Of a stretch of 5,362 nt of DNA, positions 1 to 5,261 are shown one piece after another. The notes beneath the pieces were generated by a model. The model worked only from the letters and a program-made list of their open reading frames with translations, was not told the DNA's origin and made no database searches. The translations under genes were made by a program, and so were the position numbers. How positions within the stretch are numbered: position 1 is the first letter of the stretch; the number at the start of each line of letters is the position of its first letter. Source of the stretch: Spyradocola sp050942925 (GTDB lineage: Bacteria > Bacillota > Clostridia > Christensenellales > UBA1750); the NCBI GenBank assembly GCA_050942925.1, contig JBMNOF010000120.1, forward strand, positions 1 through 5,362, in the 5' to 3' direction.

Positions 1-584
1 GCAAGTTCTGGTATCGGTTTACGGTGGCGACCATGTACTTTTCGGCCGGACTCATCCCCTGGTACATCACGATGATGAACCTGCACCTGACAAACAACTT
101 CCTGGCCTACATTCTTCCGGCCATTGTACAGCCCTTCAACATCATCCTCATTAAGACCTACATTGAAAACACGCCGGCGTCCCTTCAGGAGGCCGCGGAG
201 ATCGACGGTGCCGGGATTCTGCGCATTTACGCGCAGGTCGTCGTCCCCATCTCCATGCCGGTTCTGGCGACGGTGGCAATCTTTGCCGCAGTGGGGCAGT
301 GGAACGCCTTCCAGGACACGCTGATGCTGATGACGGACCAGGATCTTTACACCCTGCAGTACACACTCTATCAGTACATCAACCAGGCCTCGTCCCTGGC
401 GCGGTTGATTCAGTCCACGGGTGGAACCATTTCGGACTCCGTCATCACGGCTGCAACCCAGCAGACCCCGACCTCCGTGCGCATGACGGTTTCGGTCGTG
501 GTGGTGCTGCCCATCCTGCTGGTCTACCCGATCTTCCAGCGGTTCTTTGTCAAGGGCATTATGATCGGCTCTGTGAAGGGGTAA
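1..584 (+). CDS. Carbohydrate ABC transporter permease, LplC/YtcP type (5'-truncated by window)
   Basis: This is the C-terminal 193 residues of an inner-membrane permease of a CUT1-type sugar ABC importer; the usual length is about 290-300 residues. The frame is already open at position 3 (reading K-F-W-Y-R-F-T), so the GTG at 24 is internal and not the start. The cytoplasmic loop that docks on the ATPase is clear: EAA at nt 189-197, in the context LQEAAEIDGAGILRIYAQVV followed by a conserved proline. Hydrophobic stretches lie around nt 99-155, 243-300 and 480-535. The sequence GLIPWYI and the C-terminal FFVKGIMIGSVKG are typical of the LplC/YtcP group, which pairs with an LplB-like permease that probably lies upstream of the window. 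The binding-protein gene follows after 60 bases. No ATPase gene is in view; many Firmicute CUT1 systems share one ATPase (MsmK-like) encoded elsewhere. The family call is firm; the substrate is unknown. Confidence 0.93.
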   Translation, partial: KFWYRFTVATMYFSAGLIPWYITMMNLHLTNNFLAYILPAIVQPFNIILIKTYIENTPASLQEAAEIDGAGILRIYAQVVVPISMPVLATVAIFAAVGQWNAFQDTLMLMTDQDLYTLQYTLYQYINQASSLARLIQSTGGTISDSVITAATQQTPTSVRMTVSVVVVLPILLVYPIFQRFFVKGIMIGSVKG

Positions 585-607
585 GCCCGGGCGCTTCCGC
601 CGGGGCT
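584..607 (+). other. Intercistronic hairpin between permease and binding-protein genes
   Basis: An imperfect stem-loop starts at the last base of the permease stop codon. AGCCC (584-588) pairs with GGGCT (603-607), and GGCG (590-593) pairs with CGCC (598-601) around a CTTC loop, with one G-G mismatch. No T-run follows, so it does not look like a full terminator. A hairpin at this place in sugar-ABC operons often protects the mRNA end or marks a processing site, which helps make more binding protein than permease. That role is inferred. Confidence 0.5.
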
Positions 608-644
608 GGAATACACCTGAAATTCAAAAAGAGGAGGAACCCAA

Positions 645-2405
645 ATGAAACGAACACTGCAAAAGCTCCTGAGTTGTCTGCTCGTCCTGCTGCTGGCGCT
701 GAGCCTGGCCGCCTGTACGCCCGCGGAAACGCCTGCGGCAGAGGGTTCGGACGAACCCGTGGAAAATGCCGGCGACACGCCTTCGGACTCTGGCTCCTCG
801 CAGGAGCTCTATCAGGTGGAGATGTTCAACACCTACGCCAACTACATGGGCGTGCAGCCTGGTTGGTATGGGAAGATCATCAAGGACAAGTTCAATATTG
901 AGCTGAACATCATCGCGCCCAACATCGCGGGCACGGGAGATGCACTCTATCAGACCCGCACGGCCGCCGGCAACCTGGGCGACATCATCGTGCAGACCCA
1001 GGCCCGCATGGTGGACTGCCAGAAGGCCGGCCTGCTGCTGGACATCTCGCCCTATCTGGAATCCGCGCCCAACCTGCAGAAGCTGGACGCTGGCATCCAG
1101 AACCTGGCCAAGCTCATTGGCGGCGAGGGCATCTACGCCATCCCCGGCCGCGTTTCCACCTCTGCGGCGACGGAGCCGGCCGGCCGCGGCGTGAACCCGG
1201 AGGCGGCCTCCTTCCTGCGCTGGGACTGGTACTATGAGGCGGGTGCCCCGGAAATCGCCAACATGGACAGCCTGCTGGAGATCCTGGCCCAGATCTGCGA
1301 AGCGCATCCCACCAACGAGAACGGCGACAAGGTCTATGCGTTCTCCCTGTTCAAGGACTGGGACGGCGGCTCCGTGCGCGCGGCCCGCGAGATGATGTAC
1401 CTGTACGGCTACGGTCCGGCGCAGGGCTTCTACTGGATGAACTATGACGGCAGCGAGGTTGTCAACATCCTGGACGATGGCAGCATGTACTACGACATGC
1501 TCAAGCTCTACAACACCGCGTACAACATGGGCATCCTCGACCCGGATTCCTCCACCCAGAACTGGGATATGTTCCAGTCCAAGGCCAAGGACGGCCGCGT
1601 GCTCTTCGTCTGGTGGCCCTGGGTGACCACGACCATTCACGACCGCTTTGACATGGAAACCGGCATGCCCATGGCGTTTGTGCCGATTTCGGACTCCGTC
1701 GTCAACAACCCCGGCTACAACCCCTACGGCATGGAAGGCTTGGCCTTTGCCATCGGTTCCGGCGCCAAGTACCCGGATCGCCTGATCGAGTTCCTCGACT
1801 GGTACGCCTCTGCGGAGGGCGTTCTCTACAGCAACGGCCAGGTGGAAGGCGTGACCTATGAAATGGTGGACGGCAAGCCGGTCCTCACGGATTTCGCCCT
1901 GGACACCGATCCCAACAAGGAAGCCCCTGCGGAGATGGGCGGCGGTTCCTGGACCGAGGGTTCCTGCCAGATCAACTACCCGCTGGTCCACGCGGACGAC
2001 GTCAACGAGATTCTTGGCGAGCCCACCAACTCCAACCTCTGGACGTCCACCATTGAGAACAACGCCAACGAGTACAACCAGCAGTGGTCGGAGCTCTACG
2101 GCGCCAGCTCTCCCCTGGAGTATCTTGAGGCCAACAACATGATCGAGGTCGCCCCCGGCACGGATTACACGGTTCCCTCCGAGCCCTCGGACATCACCAC
2201 CATGCGCGCGCAGGTCAACGAAATCGTGGCCGCAGCGGGCTGGCAGATGATTTACGCCGCGGACGAGGCGGAATTTGAAGCCATCTGGGCCGAGATGAAG
2301 GCGCAGCTGCCGGACTTCGGCTACAACGAGGTTCTGGCCTATGACCTGGAAATCACCAATGATATGATCGAGTCCCGCCAGCGCGTTCTTGGCACTGCCG
2401 AATAA
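645..2405 (+). CDS. Extracellular solute-binding lipoprotein of a sugar ABC importer (LplA-like)
   Basis: This 586-residue lipoprotein captures the substrate outside the membrane and hands it to the permease pair. The N-terminus has a basic start (MKR), a hydrophobic core (residues 7-20) and a lipobox LAAC with the lipidated Cys at residue 24. A low-complexity acidic/Ser/Pro linker follows to about residue 53. The mature part has features of the long LplA-like SBPs (about 500-590 residues): a D-K-F-N-I-E-L strand (81-87), YQTRTAAGNLGDIIV (102-116, the position of the family's 'PDI' segment), AGLLLDISPYL (128-138) and FLRWDWYYEAG (190-200). Aromatic clusters (W193, W195, W323, W324, W326) could stack on sugar rings. 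The start is set by AGGAGG at 632-637, seven bases ahead of the ATG. Position after the permease gene supports one transport system. The ligand cannot be named; an oligosaccharide is favoured by the GH5 gene downstream. Confidence 0.93.
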   Translation: MKRTLQKLLSCLLVLLLALSLAACTPAETPAAEGSDEPVENAGDTPSDSGSSQELYQVEMFNTYANYMGVQPGWYGKIIKDKFNIELNIIAPNIAGTGDALYQTRTAAGNLGDIIVQTQARMVDCQKAGLLLDISPYLESAPNLQKLDAGIQNLAKLIGGEGIYAIPGRVSTSAATEPAGRGVNPEAASFLRWDWYYEAGAPEIANMDSLLEILAQICEAHPTNENGDKVYAFSLFKDWDGGSVRAAREMMYLYGYGPAQGFYWMNYDGSEVVNILDDGSMYYDMLKLYNTAYNMGILDPDSSTQNWDMFQSKAKDGRVLFVWWPWVTTTIHDRFDMETGMPMAFVPISDSVVNNPGYNPYGMEGLAFAIGSGAKYPDRLIEFLDWYASAEGVLYSNGQVEGVTYEMVDGKPVLTDFALDTDPNKEAPAEMGGGSWTEGSCQINYPLVHADDVNEILGEPTNSNLWTSTIENNANEYNQQWSELYGASSPLEYLEANNMIEVAPGTDYTVPSEPSDITTMRAQVNEIVAAAGWQMIYAADEAEFEAIWAEMKAQLPDFGYNEVLAYDLEITNDMIESRQRVLGTAE

Positions 2406-2417
2406 ACGCGCTATAAT
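2389..2417 (+). promoter_or_regulatory. Near-consensus sigma-A promoter ahead of the GH5 gene
   Basis: TTGGCA at 2389-2394 (5 of 6 to the -35 consensus) and TATAAT at 2412-2417 (6 of 6 to the -10) are 17 bases apart, the optimal spacing. The -35 box lies in the final codons of the binding-protein gene and the -10 box just after its stop codon, in a short AT-rich stretch of otherwise GC-rich DNA. Initiation would fall near 2424, leaving a leader of about 28 bases that contains the GGGAGG ribosome site. No clear operator palindrome is visible. It could let the two enzyme genes be transcribed apart from the transporter genes. This is a sequence-based prediction. Confidence 0.62.
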
Positions 2418-2451
2418 ACAAATAAATCCACATTCCATGGGAGGGTGAAAA

Positions 2452-3495
2452 ATGAAACGAATGGACGGCTACATGGCGGGCGTAAATCTGGGCGGTTGGC
2501 TTTCGCAGTATGAAGGCAACCTCCGCCGCGACCCTGAGCACCACTTTGACCGCTTCATCACCAAGGAGGACATCGATCGCATCGCGGCGTTCGGTTTCGA
2601 CCACGTCCGCGTTCCCTTCGACTACCCTCTGATCGAGGACGACGACAAGCCCTTTGTCTACAAGGAGAGCGGCTTTGCGTACCTGGACAACTGCGTGACC
2701 TGGTGCAAAGCTGCGGGGATCAACCTCATCCTCGACCTGCACCGCGCTCCCGGCTTCTCCTTCAACGAGCCGGAAAAGAGCATTCTGTTCGGCGATGCGG
2801 ACATGCAGGCTCGTTTCCTCGCCATCTGGAAGGCCTTTGCAAAGCGCTACCGCGACGAGAAGCACATGCTCTTTGAACTCCTCAACGAGATCGTGGAGCC
2901 GGATTCCACCCGCTGGAACGCGCTGGCCTCCCGGGGCATCGCGGCCATCCGCGAGGTGGACAAGGAGCACGCCATCGTCATCGGCGGCATCGACTACAAC
3001 AACGTTTGGCGTCTCCGGGACATGCCTATCTTTGACGATTCCAAGATCATCTACAACTTCCACATGTATGAGCCCTTTGCCATGACCCACCAGCATGCCA
3101 GCTGGAATCCGGACGTTGTGCGCTTCAACCGCGACGTGCACTATCCGGCACCACTGGATGACTACCTGGAGTTTGCCCGCGAAACCGGGCGCCGCATGGA
3201 TATCTACGAGGGTCTGACCTACATGGACCGCGATTTTGTCTTCCGTTTCCTGCAGCCCGCGGCGGACTTCATCGCCGAGCACGACCTGCCGCTGTATTGC
3301 GGCGAGTACGGCGTCATCGACGAAGCGGATCTGGAGAGCCGCGCCGCTTGGACACAGGATGTGGCTGCCTTCTGTACGCAGTATGGCATTGGCCGCGCGC
3401 TCTGGAGCTATCGGGGCATGAACTTCGGCCTTGTGGACGAGGTGACCAAACAGCCCGTCAGCGCTGCGCTCCTGCGCGCCGCCGTGCGAAAATAA
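2452..3495 (+). CDS. Glycoside hydrolase family 5 enzyme, cytoplasmic (cellulase-like)
   Basis: This 347-residue retaining beta-glycosidase is of the clan GH-A TIM-barrel type. The conserved GH5 active-site set is present in order: R53 (HVRVPFDY), H97 (LDLHRAPG), N145-E146 (ELLNE, acid/base), H204 and Y206 (FHMYEP), E285 (CGEYG, nucleophile) and W318 (ALWSYRG). The whole protein is one catalytic domain of usual length. There is no signal peptide, carbohydrate-binding module or linker, so it should act in the cytoplasm on imported oligosaccharides rather than on polymer outside. The start at 2452 is favoured by GGGAGG at 2439-2444, seven bases upstream; the in-frame ATG at 2461 is less well placed. 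The gap from the binding-protein gene is 46 bases and holds a promoter. The family is secure; subfamily and specificity (glucan, mannan, xyloglucan or glycoside) cannot be fixed from motifs alone. Confidence 0.93.
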   Translation: MKRMDGYMAGVNLGGWLSQYEGNLRRDPEHHFDRFITKEDIDRIAAFGFDHVRVPFDYPLIEDDDKPFVYKESGFAYLDNCVTWCKAAGINLILDLHRAPGFSFNEPEKSILFGDADMQARFLAIWKAFAKRYRDEKHMLFELLNEIVEPDSTRWNALASRGIAAIREVDKEHAIVIGGIDYNNVWRLRDMPIFDDSKIIYNFHMYEPFAMTHQHASWNPDVVRFNRDVHYPAPLDDYLEFARETGRRMDIYEGLTYMDRDFVFRFLQPAADFIAEHDLPLYCGEYGVIDEADLESRAAWTQDVAAFCTQYGIGRALWSYRGMNFGLVDEVTKQPVSAALLRAAVRK

Positions 3496-3507
3496 GGAGA
3501 GATCTGT

Positions 3508-5001
3508 ATGCACCTATTTTCCACGCTCTTCACCGCGCAATCCGTAGACCGCGACCTGCGCACCGAGGAAGGGATCTCCAAGGCCATCGCTTGGTGCAAA
3601 GCCTCCGGTCTGAACAAAGTCTACATTGAGTCCTTCCGCGGCGGCCTGTTCATCGAACAGGCCCTGCTGGAGGCGGTTCGCGATCGTTTCCTGGCCGAGG
3701 GCTTCCTCGTGCACGGGTGTGTCACACCGACCGGACTCCCCCGCGTCTCCAACAACTGGAAGGATGGCGGCTGCTACTCCTATCCCGGCACCCAGGAGCT
3801 CATGAAGCAGATTTTCCGCCGCACGGCCGCCGTCTTTGACACCGTGATGATCGACGACTTCCTCTTCACGGACTGCACCTGCGAGGACTGTGACAAGGCC
3901 CGCGGCGAGCGGAGTTTCGCGGACTTCCACAGCGATCTCATGCACGAGATGAGCGTGCGATGCATTCTTCGCCCTGCACACGAGGTCAACCCGCGCTGCA
4001 AGGTCATCATCAAGTACCCGCTGTGGTACGAGAACTTCCACAAAAACGGCTACGAGACCATTCGCCAAACGCGGGATTTCGACCTAATCTGGGCCGGAAC
4101 CGAGACGCGCGAACCGGACTCCGAGCGCTGGGGCCGCTATCCCCAGACCCAGGGTTTCTACATGATGGCTTGGGACGTCAAGCTCGGCGGCGGCAAGTGC
4201 ATGGGCGGCTGGTACGATCCCTACACCACCACGCCGCCGACCTATCTGGAGCAGGCGCGCCAGACCATTCTGGGCGGCGCAAAGGAGAGCATGCTCTTCT
4301 GCTACCGGGCGCTTTCGGAGGAACAGCCCGGCATGGAGGACACGGAGGCGCTGCGCGCCGAGCGGCCGGGCCTGCTGCAGCTGGCTTACCTCACGGAGAC
4401 CCGCAAAATCGTCGGCGTATCCGTGCCCAAAAAGCCGGACGTTGACGCGGAGGAGGAGCGCTATCTCAGCAGCTTCTACGGAATGCTGGGCATTCCCGTC
4501 TGCCCGGAGGTTGCTCTGGACGAGGATGCGCCCAGCGCCATACTCGGCGCGCAGGCGCTCGGCTTCCCGGGCATCCGGGACTATGCGCTGGGGCTGCGCG
4601 AGAAGGGGACGCCTCTGGCGTTCTCGGCGGCCTTCCTTCGCAAGACCGGGCTTACGGCCGAAGCGGGCGATCCCGTTCTCGCCCCGGGCGAGGACAACTG
4701 GAGCCTCATGGATCTGCCGCAGGCCGAGCTCAATGCACTGCGCGACCGGTTGACGGCGCCTCTGGGGCTCACCTTCCGCGCCCCCACGCGCGTTGCGCTG
4801 AACCTCTACGACCAGGACATGGAAGTGATCCAGAACTTCCTGGATGCGCCTGTACAGGTCGAGCTGGACCTCTTTGGCCGCGATCCCAAGGCGCGCAAGG
4901 TTGCCCTGGTTCTGTCCGCAGGCCGCAGCGTCGATCTGACGCGGGAAGGCTCCGTCTACCGTCTGACGATTCCGCCGCGCACGCTGGTCGTGCTCAACTA
5001 A
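3508..5001 (+). CDS. Uncharacterised TIM-barrel glycosidase-like protein, likely partner of the GH5 enzyme
   Basis: I do not recognise this 497-residue protein as a named family. Residues 1 to about 270 alternate strand- and helix-like stretches as in a (beta/alpha)8 barrel: NKVYIESFRGG (36-46), FLVHGCV (66-72), VMIDDFLF (113-120), CKVIIKYPLW (164-173), DLIWAGTETR (192-201), FYMMAWDV (217-224). Acidic candidates at strand ends are D116, D117 and E199. CTCEDC (C123, C125, C128) could bind a metal. Residues about 310-380 look like a flavodoxin/GATase-like layer (ILGAQALGFPGIRDY, then GTPLAFSAAF), and about 425-497 like a small beta-sandwich. That order resembles GH42-type multidomain glycosidases, but this is inference. 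No signal peptide is present, so it should be cytosolic. AAGGAG (3494-3499) overlaps the GH5 stop codon, eight bases before the ATG, so the two are probably co-transcribed and translationally coupled. A role in the same sugar pathway is likely; the reaction is unknown. Confidence 0.85.
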   Translation: MHLFSTLFTAQSVDRDLRTEEGISKAIAWCKASGLNKVYIESFRGGLFIEQALLEAVRDRFLAEGFLVHGCVTPTGLPRVSNNWKDGGCYSYPGTQELMKQIFRRTAAVFDTVMIDDFLFTDCTCEDCDKARGERSFADFHSDLMHEMSVRCILRPAHEVNPRCKVIIKYPLWYENFHKNGYETIRQTRDFDLIWAGTETREPDSERWGRYPQTQGFYMMAWDVKLGGGKCMGGWYDPYTTTPPTYLEQARQTILGGAKESMLFCYRALSEEQPGMEDTEALRAERPGLLQLAYLTETRKIVGVSVPKKPDVDAEEERYLSSFYGMLGIPVCPEVALDEDAPSAILGAQALGFPGIRDYALGLREKGTPLAFSAAFLRKTGLTAEAGDPVLAPGEDNWSLMDLPQAELNALRDRLTAPLGLTFRAPTRVALNLYDQDMEVIQNFLDAPVQVELDLFGRDPKARKVALVLSAGRSVDLTREGSVYRLTIPPRTLVVLN

Positions 5002-5016
5002 TCCCCAAAAGCGCAG

Positions 5017-5054
5017 GCGCGCGGGAGAGGACAATCCCTCTCCCGCGCGCTTTT
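5017..5054 (+). terminator. Strong intrinsic terminator closing the operon
   Basis: A perfect 14-bp GC-rich stem (5017-5030 with 5037-5050) has a six-base loop (ACAATC) and is followed at once by TTTT then GTGT. It begins 16 bases after the stop codon of the 497-residue protein gene. AAAAGCGC at 5007-5014 is complementary to GCGCTTTT at 5047-5054, so an alternative longer stem with a bulge is possible. On the minus strand a T4 run lies about six bases past the stem, so weak termination from the other side is conceivable. Confidence 0.9.
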
Positions 5055-5070
5055 GTGTCTGCTGTTCCCC

Positions 5071-5085
5071 TCCGCCTCGCGCGGA
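5071..5085. repeat. Small hairpin abutting the cloverleaf
   Basis: TCCGC (5071-5075) pairs with GCGGA (5081-5085) around a five-base loop, directly against the first base of the cloverleaf outer stem at 5086. The same bases have an alternative partner: 5067-5076 can pair with 5195-5204 (9 of 10 positions, one T-T mismatch), which would enclose the cloverleaf in a second stem. The pairing is seen in the sequence; a function is not shown. Confidence 0.45.
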
Positions 5086-5099
5086 AGGCGCCCCTGCGC

Positions 5100-5121
5100 G
5101 TCGGGCAACGCCCGACTTTTT
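5100..5121 (+). terminator. Possible backup terminator inside the cloverleaf, plus strand
   Basis: A 7-bp GC-rich hairpin (5100-5106 with 5110-5116, loop AAC) runs straight into TTTTT (5117-5121). It would catch operon transcripts that pass the main terminator. The stem is short, so it is probably weaker than the one at 5017-5054. Confidence 0.45.
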
Positions 5122-5136
5122 GCGGACTCCGTCCAC

Positions 5137-5166
5137 AAAAACCGGATTGGCCTTTGGCCAATCCGG
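5137..5166 (-). terminator. Likely terminator for the acetyltransferase gene, minus strand
   Basis: Read on the minus strand, an 11-bp stem (5142-5152 with 5156-5166) with loop AAA is followed at once by TTTTT (5141 down to 5137). This is the best intrinsic terminator signal downstream of the minus-strand acetyltransferase gene, about 100 bases past its stop codon. The same T-run also forms one side of the central cloverleaf arm. Confidence 0.6.
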
Positions 5167-5180
5167 GCGCAGGGGCGCCT

Positions 5181-5205
5181 GGGTGGCGGGGGTGGGCGGT
5201 GGGGG
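5181..5205 (+). other. G-quadruplex-forming motif
   Basis: Four G-runs (5181-5183, 5188-5192, 5194-5196, 5201-5205) are separated by loops of 4, 1 and 4 bases, which fits the usual G3+N1-7 pattern. It fills the space between the cloverleaf and the 21-bp hairpin. The motif is seen directly; folding is predicted only, and bases 5195-5204 could instead pair with 5067-5076. Confidence 0.5.
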
Positions 5206-5249
5206 CGGAAGAGAGGGAGACGGGCATCGCCCGTCTCCCTCTCTTCCGC
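5205..5249. repeat. Perfect 21-bp inverted repeat with three-base loop
   Basis: Bases 5205-5225 pair without a mismatch to 5229-5249 around loop ATC. One arm is almost all purine (GGAAGAGAGGGAGA). It starts 12 bases after the stop codon of the minus-strand acetyltransferase gene, where a 3'-end hairpin is expected, but no T-run follows on either strand, so it is not a standard intrinsic terminator. A transcript 3'-end stabiliser, pausing hairpin or repeat-element arm are all possible. Confidence 0.7.
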
Positions 5250-5261
5250 AACGAACTTCCG

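Larger units (their letters stand above)
5086..5180. repeat. 95-base cloverleaf of nested inverted repeats in the convergent gap
   Basis: A perfect 14-bp outer stem (5086-5099 with 5167-5180) encloses three back-to-back hairpins. The first is 5100-5116 (7 bp, loop AAC). The second is 5117-5141 (TTTTTG-x-GGAC, loop TCC, GTCC-x-CAAAAA; 10 bp and one C-A mismatch). The third is 5142-5166 (11 bp, loop TTT). Each arm starts on the base after the previous one ends, so the junction has no unpaired base. No reading frame matches a known protein, and the three-base loops and arm lengths do not fit a tRNA. It may be a palindromic intergenic repeat of REP/MITE type, a structured RNA, or a bidirectional terminator; copy number would decide. 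The base pairing is certain; the role is open. Confidence 0.75.

Noticed and set aside
24..26. GTG at 24 as a start codon for the permease
   Set aside because: The frame is open upstream to the window edge with residues typical of the family (KFWYRFT), the expected protein is about 100 residues longer, and no ribosome site precedes it.
624..2438. Long 604-codon open frame on the minus strand opposite the binding-protein gene
   Set aside because: It is a shadow of GC-rich codon bias. Its translation is rich in V, G, H and R repeats with no domain, and the plus-strand gene has a lipobox, family motifs and a strong ribosome site.
2353..3513. 386-codon minus-strand frame opposite the GH5 gene
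   Set aside because: The opposite strand encodes a full GH5 catalytic set. This frame has no recognisable motif or ribosome site and mirrors GC-rich third positions.
5086..5180. Cloverleaf as a tRNA or tRNA-like gene
   Set aside because: The outer stem is 14 bp rather than 7, all loops are three bases, there are no T-loop or D-loop signatures, and the junction has no linker bases.
5002..5261. CRISPR array or attachment site
   Set aside because: There are no regularly spaced direct repeats and no integrase gene or tRNA nearby; the repeats are inverted and of differing sequence.
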